A DNA stretch of 9,032 nt from Desulfomicrobiaceae bacterium (GTDB lineage Bacteria; Desulfobacterota; Desulfovibrionia; Desulfovibrionales; Desulfomicrobiaceae), in the NCBI GenBank assembly GCA_003530935.1, contig DPEO01000039.1, positions 1-9,032 of the forward strand, written 5' to 3'. A program made the position numbers and the translations under genes. The stretch's first letter is position 1, and each line of letters opens with the position of its first letter. Shown here in pieces: positions 1-5,585 of the stretch. The notes below the pieces were generated by a model, which did not search any database, had not been told where the DNA came from, and saw only the letters and a program-made list of their open reading frames with translations.

Positions 1-44
1 CGCAAGCCCTGGGCAATGGTTTCGACTTCCGGCAGTTCGGGCAT
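1..44 (-). CDS. mutM: Formamidopyrimidine-DNA glycosylase (N-terminus only, cut by window edge)
   Basis: Base-excision repair glycosylase/AP lyase that removes oxidised purines such as 8-oxoguanine. Only the first 14 codons are in the window, but they read MPELPEVETIAQGL, the near-invariant N-terminus of the Fpg/MutM family. It includes Pro2, the N-terminal nucleophile after Met removal, and the neighbouring catalytic Glu3. The ATG (44-42) overlaps the TGA stop of the upstream chaN-like gene by one base (TGATG), so translation is probably coupled and the gene lies at least fourth in the leftward unit. Endonuclease VIII (Nei) proteins begin MPEGPE, which fits less well. The rest of the protein, including the zinc finger, lies outside the window. 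Confidence 0.9.
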   Translation of the reverse strand, partial: MPELPEVETIAQGL

Positions 45-1156
45 CAGCGCGGCGGCATGGTCAGGGTGATGGTCTGCCCGCGGCGCTCCACGGTGAAACG
101 CATGGCCTCCCCGCGGCGCGCGGCGGCCGCGGCGGCGGTGTGGAGGTCTTCGGCCGTGCGCACCGGCGTGCCGCCGACGGCAACGATGCGGTCGCCCGCC
201 TGAAGCCCCATGGCCTCGGCCCGCGACCCAGGTTCCACGCGTTGCACGGTGATGGCGTCCTGGAAGTCGAGGAGCATGCCCAGACGGCTTCGCTGGCTGG
301 GCGGGCAGACGAAGAAGGCGGTGCGCAGATGCGGCGTGCAGGAGGACACGGCCTCCTCTTGGCTGGAGGCGTCGCGCCAGGGCAGGATGGCGAGCATTCG
401 GGCATCGGGTTCCAAGGCGGCAATGCGGTAGGGGATCCCAAAGCCGCGCTCCACGTGGCCGGCGCCAGTCAGGATGACCACGGGCCTGTGGTGCTGGCGG
501 CGCCACTGGATGGCGGTTTCGGCCATGACCGAGTCCCACAGAGACTGCACGCGGAGGAAATCGTTCAGCTTGGTGGTCGATTCCGGCCGCATCTTCTGAT
601 GCAGGGCAAACTGATCGGCGAGCACGCGCTCCTGTTCCGGGCAGGGGGGGATGAGGGCGCGCGGCAGCGCCGGGTGGTCCGGGGCGAGGCGACCGTCGCG
701 GAAGTCCTGGACAAGCGTCCAGGGCACGTTGAGCCCCACCAGCCGGGCCCCGTGGGCGCGGGCGGCGTCCAGTACGGGCGCGTAAAGGGTGAAGGGATAG
801 CCCCAGGCCGCATCCCAATGCCGGGCGAGGTCCTCGCGGGAGGGGTGCTGGTCGAGAAATGGCTGGCTTTCCCGGGGGAGCATCTCCAGCCCAAGGTCGA
901 AGCGTATCCCCGCCCCAGCCAGGGCGTGAAGGATCTCGGCGGCAGCGGCGTGGTCACACGGATTGGCGTGGGTCTCGCCAATGAGGATATAGTCGGCCTG
1001 CGCGGCCATGGCCGTAAGGGCGGAAGCACTCAGGGGCGTCCCTTGGGCGGAGAGAAGGCCGCGTTCGGACGTTTCCTGCAGGGGCTTTGGAGCGTGCGGC
1101 GCGCACGCCCCAAGGCCAAAGAGGAGCCCCACGAGGAGCGCCCAGACTAATCCCAC
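44..1156 (-). CDS. ChaN-family heme-binding-like lipoprotein with C-terminal PDZ domain
   Basis: Predicted lipoprotein of 370 aa. Residues 1-17 are a hydrophobic signal segment ending in a lipobox-like LGAC with Cys18 as the lipidation site. Residues about 50-265 match the ChaN/'Cofac_haem_bdg' (DUF399) family: ILIGETHAN (58-66), a GLEM segment (89-92) with many downstream acidic and aromatic residues, and ILTGAGHVERGFGIP (228-242). His63, His69 and His234 are candidate ligand residues. Characterised ChaN binds stacked heme and is iron-regulated. Residues about 293-368 form a PDZ domain (VEPGSRAEAMGLQAGDRIVA core). The start is uncertain. The same frame is open far upstream inside the ligase gene, but the only sensible start is GTG at 1156-1154, directly before the hydrophobic stretch. 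It has no clear Shine-Dalgarno and an n-region without basic residues (the basic RRQ lies just upstream of the GTG). It overlaps the ligase stop by 10 bases, which suggests coupled translation. Family call firm; heme role inferred. Confidence 0.85.
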   Translation of the reverse strand: MGLVWALLVGLLFGLGACAPHAPKPLQETSERGLLSAQGTPLSASALTAMAAQADYILIGETHANPCDHAAAAEILHALAGAGIRFDLGLEMLPRESQPFLDQHPSREDLARHWDAAWGYPFTLYAPVLDAARAHGARLVGLNVPWTLVQDFRDGRLAPDHPALPRALIPPCPEQERVLADQFALHQKMRPESTTKLNDFLRVQSLWDSVMAETAIQWRRQHHRPVVILTGAGHVERGFGIPYRIAALEPDARMLAILPWRDASSQEEAVSSCTPHLRTAFFVCPPSQRSRLGMLLDFQDAITVQRVEPGSRAEAMGLQAGDRIVAVGGTPVRTAEDLHTAAAAAARRGEAMRFTVERRGQTITLTMPPR

Positions 1157-2412
1157 GAACGTTTGTCTTCGATGGCGCGGATCTGCGGCGGCAGCGTCCC
1201 CGGAGGCACCACCTTGACCACCGGTCGAATCTTGATCTTTTCGCGGAAAAGCAGCTGCAATTCTTCCTCGCGTTTGAACTGGGCGGACTCGATGATGAGC
1301 GTCATTTCGTCCACACCACCGAGGTTCGTGACCTCGATCTGCCATCTCTTGATCTCCTCGAAACCGGAGAGCACCTGCTCCACCTGGTGCGGGTAGACAA
1401 ACATTCCCTTGATGCGCGCCGTGGTGTCCACGCGTCCCACAATGGCCCCCAGCCGCGGGCTGGTGCGGCCGCATGGACACGGCGAGCGGTCGATGTACGA
1501 CAGATCGCCTGTGGCCAGGCGGATCAAGGGATAAGTCTTGTTGAACACCGTGACCACGATCTCGCCGGTTTCCCCGTCTTTGAGGGGGATGCCGGTGTCG
1601 GGGTGGCAGATTTCCACATAGGCGCGGCCGGCGATATGCAGTCCGGTTTTATGGAAGCACTCGTAGCCGATGCACCCGACGTCTGCGGTGCCGTAGCCCT
1701 GACGCATGATGAGGTCGAATTTTTTCTCCAGCGTCGAGCGCAGCTTTTCCGAAAAGCGTTCACCGGTGACAAAGGCCACTTCCAAGAAGAGGTCCTTGCG
1801 CAGGTTCATGCCTTTCTCTTCCGCCTTTTGGGCGAGATGCATGAGGTAGCTCGGAGTGCCGATATACCCCGTCACCCGCAGCTTGCGCATGATATCGAGC
1901 TGGGTCGCCGTGTTGCCGGGGCCTGCGGGAATGACCGCGCATCCCAAGGCGCGCAGCGGTTCTTCGAACATGAGCCCCGCAGGGGCGAGATGGTAGTTGA
2001 AGGTGTTTTGCACCACGTCGCCGGAGCGAAATCCGGTGGCGTAGAAGCTCTCGGTCCATCCCCAATAGTCGTCACCGCGGTCTTCGGGATCGAAGATGGG
2101 GCCGGGAGAGAGAAAGATGCGGCGCAGGTCTCCCAAATCCTTGGTGAGGAGCCCGCCCAGGCGTGGTCCCATGGACTGGAGGAAGATGAGTTCTTTCTTT
2201 TTGAGGATGGGGACGTGCTTGAGGTCAATGAGGTCGCGGAACTTCTCCACCGAGAACTGGGCGCGGTCGAAGCGTTTCTTGACGTCTTCGGAGTAGCGGT
2301 AGGCGTAGGTGAGCAGTTCCTTGAGCTGAATCTGGTAGTATTTTTGCCGTTCGGTGGAGTCGAGCACCTCGCGGCGACTGAAGATGCCTTCCGTGCGATC
2401 TTTGCGGGTCAT
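1147..2412 (-). CDS. PaaK/CapK-type adenylate-forming protein with degenerate active-site motifs
   Basis: Protein of 421 aa related to phenylacetate-CoA ligases (PaaK) and the 'coenzyme F390 synthetase' group of the ANL superfamily, which normally make an acyl-AMP and then a thioester. Family hallmarks visible: GDVVQN (131-136), GNTATQLDIM (166-175), TPSYL (186-190), YGTADVG (240-246, the A5 region), TGDLS (301-305), CPCGRTSPR (312-320) and GRVD...RIKG (326-336). The Cys/His cluster around C247, C252 and CPCG resembles the metal-binding site of PaaK proteins. Odd: at the phosphate-binding loop, where PaaK has a Ser/Thr/Gly-rich SSGTTGKPT, it reads FLSPGPIFDPE (100-110). The C-terminal stretch that should carry the catalytic Gly-Lys reads PPGTLPPQIRAIEDKR (403-418). 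The ATG at 2412 has an AGGAGG six bases upstream. An ordinary phenylacetate- or aryl-CoA ligase role is doubtful; substrate and reaction unknown. Confidence 0.85.
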   Translation of the reverse strand: MTRKDRTEGIFSRREVLDSTERQKYYQIQLKELLTYAYRYSEDVKKRFDRAQFSVEKFRDLIDLKHVPILKKKELIFLQSMGPRLGGLLTKDLGDLRRIFLSPGPIFDPEDRGDDYWGWTESFYATGFRSGDVVQNTFNYHLAPAGLMFEEPLRALGCAVIPAGPGNTATQLDIMRKLRVTGYIGTPSYLMHLAQKAEEKGMNLRKDLFLEVAFVTGERFSEKLRSTLEKKFDLIMRQGYGTADVGCIGYECFHKTGLHIAGRAYVEICHPDTGIPLKDGETGEIVVTVFNKTYPLIRLATGDLSYIDRSPCPCGRTSPRLGAIVGRVDTTARIKGMFVYPHQVEQVLSGFEEIKRWQIEVTNLGGVDEMTLIIESAQFKREEELQLLFREKIKIRPVVKVVPPGTLPPQIRAIEDKRSWD

Positions 2413-2418
2413 GGTGAT

Positions 2419-2424
2419 CCTCCT
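2419..2424 (-). promoter_or_regulatory. Shine-Dalgarno of the PaaK-like gene
   Basis: Read on the minus strand this is a perfect AGGAGG, six bases before the ATG at 2412-2410. It fixes the start of the PaaK-like gene. Confidence 0.8.
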
Positions 2425-2438
2425 GCCGGGAAAAAGGA

Positions 2439-2472
2439 TTTCCGCGGCACGCGAAAAGTCCGGCCGCGGAAA
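2439..2472 (-). promoter_or_regulatory. Perfect 10-bp inverted repeat in the leader of the PaaK-like gene
   Basis: TTTCCGCGGC (2439-2448) and GCCGCGGAAA (2463-2472) are exact reverse complements separated by 14 bases. In minus-strand RNA they form a GC-rich stem followed three bases later by a run of five U. It lies downstream of the trmI stop and upstream of the PaaK-like Shine-Dalgarno. It may be a weak intrinsic terminator for trmI, a leader attenuator or mRNA-stabilising hairpin for the ligase unit, or a protein-binding operator. The sequence alone does not decide; the short, interrupted U-run argues against a strong terminator. Confidence 0.5.
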
Positions 2473-2480
2473 ATAGCATG

Positions 2481-2508
2481 CTTATAGGAAGAGAAATGGA
2501 AGATGCAA
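2481..2508 (-). promoter_or_regulatory. Candidate sigma70-type promoter for the ligase-chaN-mutM unit
   Basis: On the minus strand, TATAAG (2486-2481, five of six matches to the -10 consensus) is preceded by 16 bases and then TTGCAT (2508-2503, three of six matches to the -35). It sits in a locally AT-rich patch within an otherwise GC-rich window, 69 bases before the PaaK-like start codon. Transcription would begin close to the outer arm of the inverted repeat at 2439-2472, placing the hairpin at the mRNA 5' end. Prediction by eye only. Confidence 0.4.
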
Positions 2509-2532
2509 GGTTTTTTTGTAAAAACTGGAAAT

Positions 2533-3351
2533 TCAAAGCAATTCTTGTTCGGCCTCCACGCTGGTCTCCTCCGGAAATTTCCACTGCGGCGGCGTGGTGC
2601 GGGCGAAGACTAAGTACCCGGTATGGGCCACCATGCGGTCTTCGGGCCGGAGCCGGTCCGCCACCGGCTTGTAGCGGCGAAGCAGGATCTCGAGTACTTC
2701 GATTTCGATGAATGGCCCGGCTTCCAGGGCACGCAGCAGATCGCTCACCTGGTTGGTGGTGGGAAGGAGGAAGCCCACCGGGGCCCCGGGAGTGACCGCC
2801 TTGGGGATGAACGGGACGTAGTCCCACGGGGTGCGCACATCCAAGAACAGGGCGTCGGCGTCGGACTGAAGAAACCCCTGAGCGATGTCGTGATGCTGGA
2901 ACGTGACGCGGTGGGCAAGTCCCATGGATGCAAGGTTGGTCTGGCAGAGGTCGAGGAACTCCTGGCGGCGCTCATAGGTGAAGACCCGGCCGCTTTCTCC
3001 CACGAACCAGGCCAGGGCCGTGGTGAGCCCGCCGGAGCCGCAGCCGGCCTCGATGATCCGACAGCCTGGTCCCACGCCCAGTTTTAGGGCGATGTAGCCG
3101 ATTTCCTTGGGATAGATAATCTGGGTGCGGCGTTTGACGCCGCTTTTGACGAGGTCGTACAGCGTGGGGCGCAGCACCAAGTACGGAACCCCTTTGTGGG
3201 AGGTGATGCGGGCCCCCCATCCCGCCTGGCGAGCGTCGTCGAGGTTGATTACCCCGTCGCTGGTATGGAGCACGGCGCCGGGTGTGGCTGCCATGAAATA
3301 GCGCTTGTCCTTTGGGCTTTGGAGCAGTACCAATTGGCCTGGCTCGAGCAT
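2533..3351 (-). CDS. trmI: tRNA (adenine-N1)-methyltransferase, TrmI family
   Basis: SAM-dependent enzyme expected to form 1-methyladenosine in the tRNA T-loop (position 58), working as a tetramer in characterised bacterial and archaeal members. Length 272 aa, normal for the family. Residues 1-75 are the N-terminal beta domain. YPKEIGYIAL (80-89) precedes the Rossmann fold. Motif I is IIEAGCGSGGLT (99-110). FTYERRQEFL (124-133) holds the SAM ribose-binding acidic residue. LFLDVRTPW (168-176) corresponds to the D-x-L-D-x-P-x-PW motif with the likely catalytic Asp171. LPTTNQV (196-202) and RPEDRMVAHTGYL (235-247) are the C-terminal family signatures. The frame stays open 43 codons further upstream, but ATG 3351-3349 is chosen because homology begins here and AAGGGGG lies seven bases before it. 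First gene of the leftward unit, divergent from rng. Confidence 0.93.
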   Translation of the reverse strand: MLEPGQLVLLQSPKDKRYFMAATPGAVLHTSDGVINLDDARQAGWGARITSHKGVPYLVLRPTLYDLVKSGVKRRTQIIYPKEIGYIALKLGVGPGCRIIEAGCGSGGLTTALAWFVGESGRVFTYERRQEFLDLCQTNLASMGLAHRVTFQHHDIAQGFLQSDADALFLDVRTPWDYVPFIPKAVTPGAPVGFLLPTTNQVSDLLRALEAGPFIEIEVLEILLRRYKPVADRLRPEDRMVAHTGYLVFARTTPPQWKFPEETSVEAEQELL

Positions 3352-3358
3352 GAAATTT

Positions 3359-3365
3359 CCCCCTT
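3359..3365 (-). promoter_or_regulatory. Shine-Dalgarno of trmI
   Basis: Minus-strand AAGGGGG, seven bases before the ATG at 3351. It supports this start over the in-frame ATG at 3480. Confidence 0.65.
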
Positions 3366-3383
3366 GTGGCGTATGGTCTGGGG

Positions 3384-3413
3384 GCAGTAGTCTTTGCCGT
3401 TTTTGCCTGTCAA
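3384..3413 (-). promoter_or_regulatory. Candidate promoter of trmI
   Basis: A perfect -35 TTGACA (3413-3408 on the minus strand) is followed after 18 bases by TACTGC (3389-3384), a poor -10. Initiation would be about 25 bases before the trmI start codon. The -35 is convincing and the -10 weak. A 7-bp inverted repeat, TTGCCGT (3394-3400) and ACGGCAA (3416-3422), brackets the -35 and could be an operator. Confidence 0.35.
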
Positions 3414-3544
3414 GGACGGCAAGGCGGCTACGGAGCCCAGTTTTTTCCGCCTGCTCCGGCGTTTTCCCCGTGTGGGGCACAGACGCTGTCGAGCGTGACG
3501 GCGGTATTCCTGCTTGTGTGCACGGCAGGAAAGCTGCATGGAAC

Positions 3545-3570
3545 TCTTTTTATTTTTTATTTTTTCGAGG
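3545..3570 (+). promoter_or_regulatory. T-rich leader and Shine-Dalgarno of rng
   Basis: From 3547 the plus strand reads five T, A, six T, A, six T, then CGAGG (3566-3570). GAGG lies five bases before the rng ATG. The leader RNA would thus be a nearly pure U tract, immediately upstream of the ribosome site. Members of the RNase E/G family cut single-stranded AU-rich RNA, and E. coli RNase E controls its own mRNA through its leader. Autoregulation here is inferred from that precedent. No good hairpin precedes the tract (only GCAG/CTGC at 3525-3537), so I do not call a terminator. I found no convincing promoter for rng in 3352-3544. Confidence 0.45.
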
Positions 3571-3575
3571 AACGC

Positions 3576-5042
3576 ATGGCAGAAAAGATTCGGAAGATGC
3601 TTATCAGTGTCCTTCCTGGTGAGCAGGTGGAAGTCGTCATTACTCAAGACGGCGTGGTGGTGGAGTACTATGTGGAGATGCTTCACCAAAGCAAAACAAA
3701 AGGGAATATCTACAAAGGAAAGATTCACAATATCGATCAGGCGTTGCAAGCAGCGTTCATCAATTACGGCGCGGAAAAGAACGGCTTTTTGCAAGTGGAT
3801 GAAGTGCATCCCGAATACTATCTCATCGATCCGCCTTCCCGTGGGTACCCCCCTCTGCAAAAAGCACTGCGGCCAGGGCAGGAGATGTTGGTGCAGGTGG
3901 TCAAAGAGCCCACGGGAAACAAGGGTGCTTTCTTGACCACGTATCTCTCCATTCCGGGCCGGTATTTCGTGCTGACCCCGGGGCGGGAGCAGCTCGGCAT
4001 TTCCCGGAAGATCGAAGAGGAAAAAGAGCGCGCCCGGCTCAAGGAAATCGTGGAAGAAATGGGCCTCGAGGAAGGCATCGGGGTCATCGTGCGCACGGTC
4101 AGCAAGGGCCAAAGCAAGGCGGCCTTGTCTCGGGACCTTCAATTTCTCAAGCGCCTGTGGAAGGACATCCGCAAGCGCGCCAACGAGTCCCCAGCACCGG
4201 TTTTAGTGTATGAAGAAAAGGACTTGGCCTTTCGCGCCATCCGCGACTATCTGACGGCGGACATCGTGGAGTGTTGGGTGGACGATGAAGCCACCGCAGA
4301 CCAGGTCAATGAATTCGCGAGCCTGGTTTTTCCACGGCGCAAGAGCATCGTCAAAGTCCATTCCGATCCTCACCAGACGCTTTTTGAGCGGTTTCGGGTG
4401 GAAGAACAACTGGCCACGGTGCTTTCCCGCACCGTGAATCTCCCCAGCGGCGGTCAATTGGTCTTCGATCACACCGAGGCCCTCACCGCCATCGACATCA
4501 ACTCCGGCAAGATCGGCGGGGAGAAGAACTTCAAGGAGATGGCCTTGCGCACCAATGTGGAGGCCGCGCGCGAGATCGCGCATCAGCTCATGCTGCGGGA
4601 CATCGGCGGCCAAATCGTGGTGGATTTCATCGAAATGAAAGACCCCGCCCATGTGCGCGAGGTGGAAAAAGAGATGCGCCAGGCCCTCAAGGCGGATCGG
4701 GCACGTACCGATGTGGGACGGATCTCCAAGTTCGGGCTCATGGAGATCGTGCGGCAGCGGTTGGGGACCTCGGCCCTTTCGGCGAGCCTGGACATGTGCC
4801 CCCATTGCATGGGCACCGGGAGCCGCCGCAATCTCGAATGGCGGGCTATGCGTGCCCTCAAGGACATCTTTCGTGCCCTGCGCAGCGGCGTGGCCTCCGA
4901 ACCATTGGAGTACGTCACGGACCCTGAGCTGGCGGTGTATCTTCTGAACCGCAAGCGGGAAAAGCTTGTGGAGCTGGAGCAGCGCTGTGGCCGTCGGGTG
5001 CTCGTGGTGCCCTCGTCATCGGAGCAATGCTCCTTTTGCTAG
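3576..5042 (+). CDS. rng: Ribonuclease E/G family endoribonuclease
   Basis: Endoribonuclease for rRNA maturation and mRNA turnover, cytoplasmic. Length 488 aa, almost the size of E. coli RNase G; no long C-terminal degradosome scaffold like that of RNase E. Domains: N-terminal strand, S1 RNA-binding domain from about residue 38 to 125 (GNIYKGKIHNIDQALQAAF at 43-61), the 5'-sensor/RNase H-like region, and the DNase I-like catalytic part. LTAIDINSG (303-311) supplies Asp307, and GQIVVDFIEM (345-354) supplies Asp350, equivalent to the metal-binding Asp303 and Asp346 of E. coli RNase E. CPHCMGTG (408-415) is the Zn-link motif joining subunits. A small-domain tail follows and ends in EQCSFC, with an extra Cys pair at the terminus. 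The frame is open 70 codons upstream, but the ATG at 3576 has GAGG at the right distance and starts the conserved sequence. First gene of the rightward operon, nine bases before queH. Confidence 0.95.
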   Translation: MAEKIRKMLISVLPGEQVEVVITQDGVVVEYYVEMLHQSKTKGNIYKGKIHNIDQALQAAFINYGAEKNGFLQVDEVHPEYYLIDPPSRGYPPLQKALRPGQEMLVQVVKEPTGNKGAFLTTYLSIPGRYFVLTPGREQLGISRKIEEEKERARLKEIVEEMGLEEGIGVIVRTVSKGQSKAALSRDLQFLKRLWKDIRKRANESPAPVLVYEEKDLAFRAIRDYLTADIVECWVDDEATADQVNEFASLVFPRRKSIVKVHSDPHQTLFERFRVEEQLATVLSRTVNLPSGGQLVFDHTEALTAIDINSGKIGGEKNFKEMALRTNVEAAREIAHQLMLRDIGGQIVVDFIEMKDPAHVREVEKEMRQALKADRARTDVGRISKFGLMEIVRQRLGTSALSASLDMCPHCMGTGSRRNLEWRAMRALKDIFRALRSGVASEPLEYVTDPELAVYLLNRKREKLVELEQRCGRRVLVVPSSSEQCSFC

Positions 5043-5051
5043 GGGGCGAGC

Positions 5052-5585
5052 ATGCGCCTTTTGCTCCATGCCTGCTGCGGCCCCTGCTCCCTGTACCCTG
5101 TGCGTGTGCTTCAAGAGCGCGGGGTACAGGTGTCCCTGCTCTTCTTCAACCCCAATATCCATCCGTTGCAGGAATACGCCCGCCGCTGGAAGGCCCTGCA
5201 ACAGGTCGCCCAGGCTCTGGGTGTGCCGGTCATCTGTCCGGATCGTTACGATCCTGCAGTGTATTTCCGGCATGTGACCTTTCGCGAAGAGCGCCGCTGC
5301 AGATTGTGTTACATTTTACGCTTGGAGCGGACCGTACATATCGCTCGGCGCGGTGGCTTCGACGCATTTTCCTCGACACTTCTTTACAGCAAGTTTCAAA
5401 AACACGAAGAAATTCGAAGTATTGCTGAAGATATAGGCGGGTCTGTCCCGTTTTACTACGAGGATTTTCGGGAAGGATGGAGTGAAGGAATAGCAAGGTC
5501 CAAGGAAATGGGGATCTATCGTCAGCAATATTGCGGATGCCTGTATAGCGAGGCGGAGCGCTTTAGGAGCATGTTGGAGTCGTGA
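5052..5585 (+). CDS. queH: Epoxyqueuosine reductase QueH
   Basis: Catalyses the last step of queuosine synthesis, reducing epoxyqueuosine at tRNA wobble position 34 to queuosine; a non-orthologous replacement of QueG. Length 177 aa, typical of the DUF208/QueH family. Signatures: HACCGPC (6-12) with adjacent Cys8-Cys9 plus Cys12, RCRLCYILRL (82-91) with Cys83 and Cys86, STLLYSKFQKHEEI (108-121), and the C-terminal KEMGIYRQQYCGC (151-163) with Cys161 and Cys163. These cysteines are expected to bind an Fe-S cluster and a further metal. A G-rich Shine-Dalgarno (GGGGGCGAG) precedes the ATG at 5052. The stop overlaps hemW by one base (TGATG at 5583-5587). The 3' half (about 5360-5530) is visibly more AT-rich than the genes around it. 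Confidence 0.95.
   Translation: MRLLLHACCGPCSLYPVRVLQERGVQVSLLFFNPNIHPLQEYARRWKALQQVAQALGVPVICPDRYDPAVYFRHVTFREERRCRLCYILRLERTVHIARRGGFDAFSSTLLYSKFQKHEEIRSIAEDIGGSVPFYYEDFREGWSEGIARSKEMGIYRQQYCGCLYSEAERFRSMLES

Noticed and set aside
140..1150. Long plus-strand open frame of 336 codons
   Set aside because: It is antisense to the ChaN-PDZ gene, whose motifs are clear; the translation shows no family and is rich in Gly/Arg/His, as expected from a GC-rich shadow.
1087..2487. Plus-strand open frame of 466 codons
   Set aside because: Antisense to the PaaK-like gene, which has a perfect Shine-Dalgarno and family motifs; no recognisable domain in the antisense product.
3352..3480. 43-codon N-terminal extension of trmI
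   Set aside because: TrmI homology begins at MLEPGQLV with a good ribosome site, and the extension would run through the candidate promoter.
3525..3565. Intrinsic terminator made of GCAG/CTGC plus the T tract
   Set aside because: The stem has only four base pairs and stands several bases from the T run, and rng starts immediately after it.
3366..3575. 70-codon N-terminal extension of rng
   Set aside because: The extension has no RNase E/G similarity, ends in Phe-rich translation of the T tract, and the ATG at 3576 has GAGG at proper distance.
3249..4142. Minus-strand open frame of 297 codons
   Set aside because: Overlaps both trmI and rng, crosses the intergenic region, and has no recognisable domain.
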